Assembly: GCA_017998575.1 (NCBI GenBank)
Contig: JAGOCV010000181.1
Location: 1-8,021, forward strand
Direction: 5' to 3'
From: Burkholderiaceae bacterium
GTDB taxonomy: Bacteria > Pseudomonadota > Gammaproteobacteria > Burkholderiales > Burkholderiaceae
Length of the DNA stretch: 8,021 bases
Shown here: piece after piece, positions 1 through 6,129 of the stretch
How positions within the stretch are numbered: the first letter of the stretch is position 1
How the letters are laid out: every line of letters starts with the position of its first letter
The notes under the pieces: model-generated
Database searches by the model: none
What the model was told of the DNA's origin: nothing
Seen by the model: the letters and a program-made list of their open reading frames with translations, nothing else
Position numbers and translations under genes: made by a program

Positions 1-252
1 AAGCTCGCCAGCTCCGGCAGGATCATCCTGGTGCCGAAGGAGAAAACGGTTGTCCAGGCACTGGTTGCGGCTGGCGTGGAGGTCCCCACCTCCTGCGAGC
101 AGGGCGTATGCGGAACCTGCCTCACGCGCGTGCTCGAAGGCGAGCCGGACCACAAGGACTTTTACCTGACGCTCGCCGAACAGGCTGCGAATGACCAATT
201 CATGCCTTGCTGTTCCAGGTCGAAGTCGCCGATGCTAGTTCTCGAGCTGTGA
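1..252 (+). CDS. 3' end of a VanB/phthalate-dioxygenase-reductase family oxidoreductase ([2Fe-2S] domain)
   Basis: This is the C-terminal 83 residues of a gene that begins before the window; the frame is open from base 1 to TGA at 250-252. The visible part is a plant-type ferredoxin domain. Cluster ligands are C32, C37 and C40 (C-x4-C-x2-C) and C70, which lies 29 residues after C40; C71 follows directly. The text around them ([36 protein letters not shown]) is typical of the reductases of Rieske-type aromatic ring hydroxylases and O-demethylases. Family members carry FMN and NAD(P)H domains upstream, which cannot be seen here. They pass electrons from NAD(P)H through FMN and the [2Fe-2S] cluster to the oxygenase in the cytoplasm. 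The substrate of the partner oxygenase cannot be told from this fragment. IS debris begins within about 10 bases of the stop codon. Confidence 0.9.
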   Translation, partial: KLASSGRIILVPKEKTVVQALVAAGVEVPTSCEQGVCGTCLTRVLEGEPDHKDFYLTLAEQAANDQFMPCCSRSKSPMLVLEL

Positions 253-260
253 GTGCCGCG

Positions 261-618
261 GTGCACTCGCGTCCGCTTCACCTGAGCCTACGCGACATCG
301 AGGAGCTGCTGTTCGAGCGTGGTGCAAGATCGTCACGGACCGATTGCGTAGCTACCCGGCCGCGAAGGGCCGAGGTTCCGGAGCTTGCGAATGCGCGACA
401 CGTGTTCGTGAGGGCCAGTGCTCGCGTGAACAACCGTGCCGAAAAAGTCATCAGCCCACCCGTGAGCGCGAGCGGTGCATGTGAAGCTTTCGCAGGCTCG
501 AGCGCACGCAGGCTTTTCTCTCGAGCTTCGTCCCATCCGCCAGCACTTTGCGATCAAGCGCCACCCGTTGGGGGCTTCGCTCTATCTCAAGCAGCTTGCC
601 ACGCGCTTCGTCTTCGCC
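261..618 (+). pseudogene. IS6-family transposase remnant, deleted and frameshifted
   Basis: Pieces of one IS6-family DDE transposase can be read in order across three frames. LSLRDIEELLFERG (to about 323, frame 3) is the N-terminal region. KIVTDRLRSYPAAK (326-367, frame 2) holds the second catalytic Asp. AEVPELANARHVFV and VNNRAE (369-443, frame 3) follow. SHQPTRERER and ERTQAFLSSF (446-529, frame 2) come next, then PIRQHFAIKRH and LYLKQLATRF (532-609, frame 1). Joining the pieces needs one extra base near 368, one missing base near 444 and one missing base near 530. TGA at 482-484 sits where CGA (Arg) would fit. Between the first two pieces most of the first half of the catalytic domain is absent, including the first Asp. 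No terminal inverted repeats were identified. The remnant cannot encode an active transposase. Confidence 0.8.
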
Positions 619-633
619 AACGTGACAACGCCC

Positions 634-872
634 CCTCAAGCCGATGCGGGCTCGCGGTTATGCTCGGCGCAAACGGACGCCACCGTCGTGTGCAAGATTG
701 CGCTGCCGAGTTCGGCTGCGAGCTTGCGCAATGACCAGTGTGTCGAAGCATCCGTGGGCTTGCGCTTGGTGGTCCACGCGAGCACGCGCGCCTCGATTCG
801 ATCCATCACCTTCTAGCGCTCATCCGTGCGAAGGGGAGGGGCTCCCACGCGGCGCTCTTCGGGGAGCCCTGA
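634..872 (-). pseudogene. IS630-family transposase remnant (N-terminal HTH region)
   Basis: Read on the minus strand from about 872 down to 634, the translation resembles the region between the two N-terminal helix-turn-helix parts of IS630-family transposases. It shows a GLPEERRVGAPP linker, then EARVLAWTTKRKPTDASTHW, SLRKLAAELG and TTVASVCAEHN. STHWS-x-RKLA is the most recognisable family string. TAG at 815-813 interrupts the frame. Near 650 a one-base shift restores the expected PHRLEG (about 649-632), so the piece carries both a nonsense codon and a frameshift. The DDE catalytic domain is absent: the remnant stops where the IS6-like remnant begins on the other strand. The longest intact stretch, 806-636, would give only 56 residues and is unlikely to be a real gene. 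The family call rests on motif recall, not a database search. Confidence 0.65.
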
Positions 873-1085
873 CTCGGCAAGCTGGCTGGCCTTGGCCGTC
901 GGCTGTACCCCGCCGCCCGCGCGCACGAACAGGGGGTCGCGCAGCAGCAGGCGCAGCCGGGTCAGGGCATGGCTGACGGCGGGTTGCGTCAGGCCCAGCG
1001 TCTCGGCGGCGCGGCTTACGTTGCGCACGCGATAGACGGCTTCGAAGACGCGCAACAGGTTGAGATCGATCTCGTTTATATGCAT
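813..1085 (-). pseudogene. LysR-type transcriptional regulator, truncated to its DNA-binding domain
   Basis: The minus-strand frame opens with INEIDLNLLRVFEAVYRVRN, VSRAAETLGLTQPAVSHALTR, LRLLLRDPLFVRAGGG and VQPTAKASQLAE. This is the winged helix-turn-helix of a LysR-type regulator, with the recognition helix around TQPAVSHALTRLR. Homology stops near 873; the frame then runs through about 19 residues derived from the IS630 remnant to TAG at 815-813. The whole effector-binding domain (about 200 residues of a usual 300) is missing. Three ATGs are possible, at 1112, 1094 and 1085. I prefer 1085: it gives the usual short lead into IDLNLLRVF, and the 1112 ATG overlaps a perfect TATAAT. No Shine-Dalgarno is evident at any of them. 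The gene is divergent from the oxidoreductase operon, the classic arrangement for its regulator. A product of about 90 residues might still bind DNA but could not sense an effector. Confidence 0.85.
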
Positions 1086-1096
1086 GGCGTGCATAT
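1078..1096. promoter_or_regulatory. LysR-type operator: ATATGCA-N5-TGCATAT palindrome
   Basis: A perfect 7-base inverted repeat with a 5-base spacer fits the T-N11-A rule for LysR-type regulators exactly (ATAT at 1078-1081, 11 bases, ATAT at 1093-1096). It lies at the start of the truncated regulator gene and about 53 bases upstream of the first possible oxidoreductase start. This suits a site serving both autoregulation and operon activation. It overlaps the preferred ATG of the regulator (1085-1083), so binding could also block that gene's transcription or initiation. That the regulator binds here is inference. Confidence 0.6.
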
Positions 1097-1118
1097 CATT
1101 TAGTGACGCCATTATATT
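1090..1118 (+). promoter_or_regulatory. Possible promoter of the oxidoreductase-Bug operon
   Basis: On the plus strand TATATT at 1113-1118 is a reasonable -10. With 17 bases spacing the -35 position (1090-1095, TGCATA) is poor and coincides with the right arm of the LysR-type palindrome. A weak -35 overlapped by an activator site is typical of LysR-activated promoters. It shares an AT-rich core with the opposing TATAAT, so the two promoters would be face to face. This rests on pattern only. Confidence 0.3.
1111..1116 (-). promoter_or_regulatory. Perfect -10 hexamer (TATAAT) for the truncated LysR gene
   Basis: On the minus strand TATAAT occupies 1116-1111, the consensus sigma-70 -10 element. 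A -35 at 16-18 bases spacing is poor (GCTTTT-like around 1134-1139). Transcription would begin near 1104-1105, downstream of the ATG at 1112-1110 and upstream of those at 1094 and 1085. This is part of the reason for preferring a later start for the LysR product. Confidence 0.45.
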
Positions 1119-1148
1119 GATTGTGCCGCCCCAAAAGCCGACACTGGC

Positions 1149-3338
1149 ATGCTTGTCTCAAATCATTTCATGTCGGAGGCCGCCTTGGAGGTTTCTTTTC
1201 GCAAACAGGTGGAATCGCTTCGCCTAGGCGAAGGCCAGACTTTCCACGGCGAGGGCATCCTCGCCATCACTAAGGCGCTGCTGCAGTCCGGGGTGGCCTA
1301 TGTAGGCGGCTACCAGGGCGCGCCCGTTTCGCACCTGCTGGACGTCATGATGCAGGCGCGCGACTACCTCGACGAACTCGGCGTGCACGTCGAGGCCTGT
1401 TCCAACGAGGCGTCGGCAGCCGCCATGCTGGGCGCATCCATCCAGTATCCCTTGCGCGGCGCCGTTACCTGGAAGTCCATCGTCGGCACCAACGTGGCGG
1501 CAGACGCCTTGTCCAACCTGTCATCGCCAGGCGTGAAGGGCGGTGCCCTGATCGTGGTGGGCGAAGATTACGGCGAGGGGGCCAGCGTCATCCAGGAACG
1601 CACCCACGCCTACGCCCTGAAGTCGTCGATGATCATGCTCGACCCGCGCCCAGACCTGGCCAACATGGTGCGCATCGTCGAAGAGGGCTTCCGGCTGTCG
1701 GAAACGTCCAATATGCCGGCGCTGCTGGAACTGCGCATCCGCGCCTGTCATGTGCGCGGCAGCTTTGAATGCAAGGACAATCTGCCGCCGCCGGTGTCCA
1801 CACGCCAGTTAATGGAAGAGCCGGCGGCATTCGACTATGTGCGCCTCGCGCATCCGCCCGTCACCTTCCGCCACGAAAAGCTCAAGGTTGAAGAGCGCAT
1901 TCCGGCCGCGCGGCGGTACATCGCCGAAAACAAGCTGAACGAGCAGTTTGGCGACCCGAACGGTGAGGTCGGCATCATTGTGCAGGGCGGCTTGTACAAC
2001 ACGCTGATCCGTTCGCTGCAGCAGTTCGGTGCGGCCGACGCCTTTGGCACGCCGGCAGTGCCCTTGCTCGTGCTGAACGTCACCTTCCCGCTGGTTCCCG
2101 AAGAAGTGACGGCGTTCTGCGCCGGCAAGCGGGCGGTCATGATCATCGAAGAAGGCCAGCCCGAATACATCGAACAGGAAATCGCCACCATGCTGCGCCG
2201 GCGCGACCTGAACACGGCCTTGCACGGCAAGGACATGATGCCGGCCGTGGGCGAATGCACGGCGGAAGCCATGGTCGACGCGCTGGGTGCGTTCCTTGGC
2301 CAGTATCAAAGCCATCCGGGTGTCGCCTCCGCGCGCGCCTGGCTGGACGCCAATACCGAACTCCGGCAAAGCGTCGCCGGTCGTCTGACCGAACCGCTGC
2401 CGGGGCGGCCGCCCAGCTTCTGTATCGGCTGTCCCGAACGGCCGGTATTTTCGGCTCTCAAACTGGCCCAGCAAGAGGTCGGGCCGGTACACATCGCGGC
2501 CGACATCGGCTGCCATGCCTTCGGCACATTCGAGCCGTTTTCATCGGGCCATTCGATACTGGGATATGGCATGAGCCTGGCCAGTCGGGCCGGCGTGTCG
2601 CCAATGATGTCGCGTCGCGTGCTATCCATCATGGGAGACGGCGGTTTCTGGCACAACGGTCTGCTTACCGGTGTGCAGTCGGCCTTGTTCAACCAGGATG
2701 ACGCGGTCCTGCTGATCTTCAAGAACGGGTATACGTCGGCGACGGGAACGCAGGAAATCATCTCGACGCCGGACGAAGACGCGCGCGCCAATGCCCCGGA
2801 CAAGCAGCAAAGCCTGGCGCACAAGAACCAGACCATCGAGCAGACCTTGCGCGGGATGGGGGTTGGATGGATGCGCACCGTGCATACCTATCGCGTCGAT
2901 CAGATGCGGCGCACGTTGACTGAAGCCTTCACCACCAAGTATTCCGGGCTGAAGGTGATCATCGCCGAGGGTGAGTGCCAGCTGGAACGGCAGCGCCGTC
3001 TGAAACCCTGGATTGCCGGCTTGCTGAAGGCCGGCAAGCGCGCCGTTCGCGTCAAGTACGGCGTGGACGAAGACGTCTGCACCGGGGATCACGCCTGCAT
3101 CCGGCTGTCGGGCTGTCCCACCCTCACTCTCAAGGACAACCCCGACCCTCTCAAGGTGGATCCGGTAGCTACGGTGATCGACGGTTGCGTGGGCTGCGGC
3201 TTGTGCGGCGAAAACGCCCATGCAGCCACGCTGTGCCCCTCGTTCTATCGCGCCGAGGTCGTGCAGAACCCTCGCTGGCACGAACGACTTATCGACAACA
3301 TGCGCCGCCGCGTCACGCGCGCCATGCAGCCCGCCTGA
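1149..3338 (+). CDS. iorA: Indolepyruvate:ferredoxin oxidoreductase, large TPP-binding subunit (IorA-like)
   Basis: This is a cytoplasmic enzyme of 729 residues. The family reaction is the oxidative decarboxylation of an arylpyruvate with CoA to an aryl-acetyl-CoA, reducing ferredoxin. The N-terminal 2-oxoacid oxidoreductase domain includes GGYQGAPVSHLLD and the SNEAS region with E87. The TPP pyrophosphate domain carries GDG at 496-498 and the conserved Asn N526 (KNGYTSATG). C425-IG-C428-P and DIG-C455-H resemble cluster cysteines of this enzyme class. The C-terminal ferredoxin-like domain has C644, D647, C650 and C656, then C680, C683, C686 and C696. D647 stands where classical IorA has Cys. 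No good Shine-Dalgarno precedes ATG 1149 or ATG 1170; TTG 1185 has GGAGG at 1175-1179, so the start is uncertain and the longest frame is given. Eleven bases separate it from the next gene. The true substrate (indolepyruvate, phenylpyruvate or another 2-oxo acid) cannot be read from sequence. Confidence 0.88.
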   Translation: MLVSNHFMSEAALEVSFRKQVESLRLGEGQTFHGEGILAITKALLQSGVAYVGGYQGAPVSHLLDVMMQARDYLDELGVHVEACSNEASAAAMLGASIQYPLRGAVTWKSIVGTNVAADALSNLSSPGVKGGALIVVGEDYGEGASVIQERTHAYALKSSMIMLDPRPDLANMVRIVEEGFRLSETSNMPALLELRIRACHVRGSFECKDNLPPPVSTRQLMEEPAAFDYVRLAHPPVTFRHEKLKVEERIPAARRYIAENKLNEQFGDPNGEVGIIVQGGLYNTLIRSLQQFGAADAFGTPAVPLLVLNVTFPLVPEEVTAFCAGKRAVMIIEEGQPEYIEQEIATMLRRRDLNTALHGKDMMPAVGECTAEAMVDALGAFLGQYQSHPGVASARAWLDANTELRQSVAGRLTEPLPGRPPSFCIGCPERPVFSALKLAQQEVGPVHIAADIGCHAFGTFEPFSSGHSILGYGMSLASRAGVSPMMSRRVLSIMGDGGFWHNGLLTGVQSALFNQDDAVLLIFKNGYTSATGTQEIISTPDEDARANAPDKQQSLAHKNQTIEQTLRGMGVGWMRTVHTYRVDQMRRTLTEAFTTKYSGLKVIIAEGECQLERQRRLKPWIAGLLKAGKRAVRVKYGVDEDVCTGDHACIRLSGCPTLTLKDNPDPLKVDPVATVIDGCVGCGLCGENAHAATLCPSFYRAEVVQNPRWHERLIDNMRRRVTRAMQPA

Positions 3339-3349
3339 GGTATATCGAC

Positions 3350-4975
3350 ATGCAAGACATCGCTTCATTGCGCCCGATCACGGTCATGGTCTGCGCCCTG
3401 GGCGGCGAGGGCGGGGGCGTCCTGGCCGAATGGCTGATCGACACAGCCATCGCGGCAGGCTACCCCGCGCAAAGCACCTCGGTGCCGGGCGTTGCCCAAC
3501 GTACCGGGGCCACGTCTTACTACATCGAGGTCTTCCCGGTGCCTGCGGCGCAGCTGCAGGGCCGCCGGCCCGTGTTTGCTCTGACGCCGGTGCCCGGCGA
3601 CATCGACGTGCTGGTGTCCTCCGAACTGCTGGAAACCGCACGCCAGGTGTCGAACGGCTTCTCGTCGCCGGCCCGAACCGTACTCATCACGTCATCGTCG
3701 CGGGCGCTGACGACCGCCGAGCGCATGCAGCCGGGTGACGGCCGCTTCTCCAACGAGAAGCTGGTCGAGCTGGTTCGGGAAACCAGCCGCGAGCACTATG
3801 TTTTCGATATGGCGCAAACCGCACAACAGGCCGGTACCGTAATCAGCGCCGTGTTGTTCGGTGCGATCGCCGCCAGCGGCGCACTGCCTTTCAGCCGCGA
3901 GGCCTTCGAAGACACCATCCGACGCAGTGGTCGCGGCGTCGAACCCAGTCTTCGCGGCTTTGCGCGCGCGTTCGAGATCGTCGATGCCGCCCGGCGGCAG
4001 GGCGCCATGGTGCAGCAACTGCTGCAGCTGGACGAGGCGGCGGTTCAGATCGAGCGCCTGCCCGCCGAGGTCGCGGCGGCTTTCCCGGTTGCCGTGCACG
4101 ACATGCTGGCGCCCGGTTATGCGCGGATGGTTGACTACCAGAACAAGGCTTACGCCGACCTCTACATCACACGGCTGTCGCGGGTGCTGAGCGCCGAGCG
4201 GCAGGCCGATCCGGCCGGCGCCCACGGTTATGCCACCACACGCGAGACTGCTCGCTTTCTGGCGCTCTGGATGGCCTTCGATGACGTCGTACGCGTGGCC
4301 GATCTGAAAAGTCGCCAGACCCGTAGCCGTCGTGTCCTGGACGAAGTGCGGGCGGGTCCCGACGACCTCGTCCGCGTTTTTGATCATTTCAAGCCGGGTG
4401 TTCCGGAATTTGCCGGATTGCTGCCCCAGCCTATTGCGCGGCGACTGTTGAGCTGGGATCAGCGGCGCCAGCGGCGCGGCCGTCCGGCCTGGGCCATGCC
4501 ACTGAAGGTGGGGTCGCATACGGTCACCGGAATGGCGATGCTGCGCCTGATGGCCGGCATGAAGCGCGTCCGGCATTTCGGCAGCCGCTACGCTCGCGAG
4601 CAGGAGATGATTGAAAAGTGGGTGGGCGCCGTCGAGCGTGCCGCTGCAGTCCACTGGCGGCTGGGCAACGAGCTGGCCCAGTGCGGCCGGCTGATCAAGG
4701 GTTACGGCGAAACCAATGAACGCGGCAAGGAAAACTTGCTGCACATTCTCGACCATCTGGCTGTGGCGGCGACATTCGACAACGACGACCAGCGCGCGCA
4801 AGCGATTGCCGATGCGCGTACGGCGGCACTGTCCGACGCCGCCGGCAAGGCGCTCGATGCGACGTTGACCCGGCACGGTGCGCCGGCACGGCCCATGAAG
4901 GAAACCCCGGTTCGCTGGGTCAGGCGATCGCCCCAGCCAGCCAAGCCGGTGGCCCCCGCAGCGCAGGAATCATAG
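3350..4975 (+). CDS. iorB: Indolepyruvate oxidoreductase small subunit-like protein (IorB-like) with long C-terminal extension
   Basis: The product has 541 residues and is the partner of the upstream TPP subunit. The ATG at 3350 follows a GAGG at 3337-3340 that overlaps the upstream stop, indicating tight co-transcription. Residues about 10-200 are the gamma-type domain of 2-oxoacid:acceptor oxidoreductases. The family loop ALGGEGGGVLAEWL is at 16-29, and SVPGVAQRTGATSYY at 44-58 corresponds to the HGMAQRGG motif of archaeal IorB. Classical IorB is about 200 residues; here another 300 or so residues of soluble, Arg-rich sequence follow. Aerobic proteobacterial IOR proteins carry such an extension (annotated, as I recall, as DUF6537), whose role is unknown to me. 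No signal peptide or membrane span was seen, so it should act in the cytoplasm. A longer open frame running upstream into iorA is only overlap with that gene. Confidence 0.85.
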   Translation: MQDIASLRPITVMVCALGGEGGGVLAEWLIDTAIAAGYPAQSTSVPGVAQRTGATSYYIEVFPVPAAQLQGRRPVFALTPVPGDIDVLVSSELLETARQVSNGFSSPARTVLITSSSRALTTAERMQPGDGRFSNEKLVELVRETSREHYVFDMAQTAQQAGTVISAVLFGAIAASGALPFSREAFEDTIRRSGRGVEPSLRGFARAFEIVDAARRQGAMVQQLLQLDEAAVQIERLPAEVAAAFPVAVHDMLAPGYARMVDYQNKAYADLYITRLSRVLSAERQADPAGAHGYATTRETARFLALWMAFDDVVRVADLKSRQTRSRRVLDEVRAGPDDLVRVFDHFKPGVPEFAGLLPQPIARRLLSWDQRRQRRGRPAWAMPLKVGSHTVTGMAMLRLMAGMKRVRHFGSRYAREQEMIEKWVGAVERAAAVHWRLGNELAQCGRLIKGYGETNERGKENLLHILDHLAVAATFDNDDQRAQAIADARTAALSDAAGKALDATLTRHGAPARPMKETPVRWVRRSPQPAKPVAPAAQES

Positions 4976-4993
4976 GCCGAACAGTTTGTGGAA

Positions 4994-5022
4994 CAGCCGG
5001 CAGACAATCCTTCTGCCGGTTG
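4994..5022 (+). terminator. Hairpin between iorB and the first Bug gene (attenuator or weak terminator)
   Basis: CAGCCGGCAGA (4994-5004) and TCTGCCGGTTG (5012-5022) form an 11-base stem with one G-U pair and a 7-base loop. The downstream sequence (AAGTTTGTC) lacks a run of T, so it is a poor intrinsic terminator. It may cause partial termination or protect a processed mRNA end, setting receptor level relative to enzyme level. Confidence 0.45.
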
Positions 5023-5025
5023 AAG

Positions 5026-5055
5026 TTTGTCAAAAACGAAAAGCAAGGAGACCTC
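5026..5055 (+). promoter_or_regulatory. Leader copy 1 with strong Shine-Dalgarno (Bug gene 1)
   Basis: This leader ends in AACGAAAAGCAAGGAGACCTC directly before ATG 5056. AAGGAG (5045-5050) lies 5 bases from the ATG and fixes the start. The ACGA-A-GCAAGGAGAC part recurs before the other two Bug genes (6098-6129 and 7179-7209), so the duplicated unit included the leader. Confidence 0.7.
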
Positions 5056-6066
5056 ATGAAAGTTCGTACCACATCCCCCTCACGCCGGTCGTTCTTCCGT
5101 CTGGCAGCGTCCGCAGCGGTCGTTCTGACTGCCATCGGGGGCGCCCAGACCGCGATGGCTCAGGCACAGTCCTGGCCTGCCAAACCCGTGCGCGTGGTGG
5201 TGAATTTCCCACCCGGCGGGGCGGCGGACGTCATGGCCCGACTGATCTCGCAGCCGGTGTCCGAGGCGCTCGGGCAGCCGGTGGTCATCGAGAACCGGGC
5301 TGGTGCGAACGGCAATATCGGCGGTGAGGCCGTGGCCAAGGCAGACCCGGACGGCTATACGTTCCTGTTCAGTTCCGGCGGGGTAGCGTCAGTGAACCCG
5401 CACCTGTACAAGACGATGTCGTTCGATCCGGCAAAGGATTTGCAGCCCGTGGCAGCGGCGGCGCGCGTTCTGGTGTTCCTGGTTACCCGCCCGGACGTGC
5501 CAGTGAAGAGCGCGAAGGAGTTCATCGACTACGCCAAGAAAAACCCGGGCAAGCTCAGCTACGGCTCGCCTGGCAACGGCAGCTCGCCGCACCTGGCGGC
5601 GGAAATGTTCAACGGCGCTGCCGACATCAAGACGCTGCATGTGCCCTACCGCGGCGCCGCTCCGGCAATGGTCGACCTGCTCGCCGGTCAGGTGGATTAC
5701 ATGTTCGACCCCGGCATCGGCCTGGGCCATGTGCGCGACGGCAAGCTGCGCTTGCTGGCGGTCGGCAGCCCCGAACGCTCTGCGCTTTTTCCTGACACCC
5801 CCACCGTGGCCGAAGTCGGTCTGAAGGGGTTTGACGCGGATTCCTGGTTCGGCTTCTATGCTCCCGCCGGCGTCGACAAGGCCATCGTCGACCGCATGAA
5901 CCAGGAGGTCAACAAAGCCCTGGCACTGCCCACAGTACGTAACCGCATTGCGGAACTGGGCGGCGTTGCTTCGCCGATGTCGCCGGCAGAGTTTGCCGAC
6001 AAGGCCAAGGCCGACTTCGAACGCTTCGGCAGCGTCATCCGCGAACGCGGCATCAGCGTGCAGTAA
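5056..6066 (+). CDS. Bug-family (tripartite tricarboxylate transporter type) periplasmic substrate-binding protein, copy 1
   Basis: The product has 336 residues, usual for the family. Bug receptors capture small organic acids and related anions in the periplasm, for a TctAB-type permease or for signalling. The ATG at 5056 is chosen over an earlier possible start because AAGGAG ends 5 bases before it. Residues 1-35 are a signal peptide with a twin-arginine-like motif (S9-R10-R11-S-F-F), an Ala-rich core and an AMA cleavage site after A35. The mature part shows family landmarks: VNFPPGGAADVMAR, LGQPVVIENRAGANGNIGGE, ADPDGYTFLFSSGG, a PGNGSSPHLAAEM ligand-side loop, VPYRGAAPAMVDLLAGQVDYMFD, and WFGFYAPAG near the C-terminus. 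It follows iorB on the same strand after 80 bases. No permease gene is in the window. The ligand is unknown; a 2-oxo or aromatic acid that feeds the oxidoreductase is inference from context. Confidence 0.93.
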   Translation: MKVRTTSPSRRSFFRLAASAAVVLTAIGGAQTAMAQAQSWPAKPVRVVVNFPPGGAADVMARLISQPVSEALGQPVVIENRAGANGNIGGEAVAKADPDGYTFLFSSGGVASVNPHLYKTMSFDPAKDLQPVAAAARVLVFLVTRPDVPVKSAKEFIDYAKKNPGKLSYGSPGNGSSPHLAAEMFNGAADIKTLHVPYRGAAPAMVDLLAGQVDYMFDPGIGLGHVRDGKLRLLAVGSPERSALFPDTPTVAEVGLKGFDADSWFGFYAPAGVDKAIVDRMNQEVNKALALPTVRNRIAELGGVASPMSPAEFADKAKADFERFGSVIRERGISVQ

Positions 6067-6072
6067 GCTGGC

Positions 6073-6100
6073 AGCCCCGCGCCCGGGACGGGCCGGGGCT
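6073..6100 (+). terminator. GC-rich hairpin between Bug copies 1 and 2
   Basis: AGCCCCG (6073-6079) pairs with CGGGGCT (6094-6100). Inside it GCCC (6081-6084) pairs with GGGC (6090-6093), with one bulged C and a 5-base loop. No T-run follows. It lies just after the stop of copy 1 and overlaps the start of the leader of copy 2, so it may stabilise mRNA or attenuate rather than end transcription. Confidence 0.45.
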
Positions 6101-6129
6101 TGCACCACACCGAGAGGCAAGGAGACGTC
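6098..6129 (+). promoter_or_regulatory. Leader copy 2 with strong Shine-Dalgarno (Bug gene 2)
   Basis: GCTTGCAC at the start and GAGAGGCAAGGAGAC before the ATG match the leader of copy 3 closely and that of copy 1 more loosely. AAGGAG (6119-6124) lies 5 bases before ATG 6130 and decides the start against an upstream TTG at 6100. Confidence 0.7.

Noticed and set aside
207..734. Open frame of 175 codons on +
   Set aside because: It begins inside the ferredoxin-domain gene and only part of it matches the IS6 transposase; other parts of the transposase are in other frames. It is a chance frame through IS debris.
475..816. Open frame of 113 codons on +
   Set aside because: Its middle holds the IS6 C-terminal piece, while the rest is antisense to the IS630 remnant. 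It is not an independent gene.
1809..2516. Open frame of 235 codons on -
   Set aside because: It is antisense to iorA and gives low-complexity His/Gly/Arg-rich text without motifs.
3692..4876. Long open frame of 394 codons on -
   Set aside because: It is antisense to iorB in GC-rich DNA, with no recognisable domain. Codon-bias shadow.
5020..5055. Earlier start for Bug copy 1
   Set aside because: It would begin in the hairpin and place the AAGGAG ribosome-binding site inside the gene. The signal peptide starts properly at 5056.
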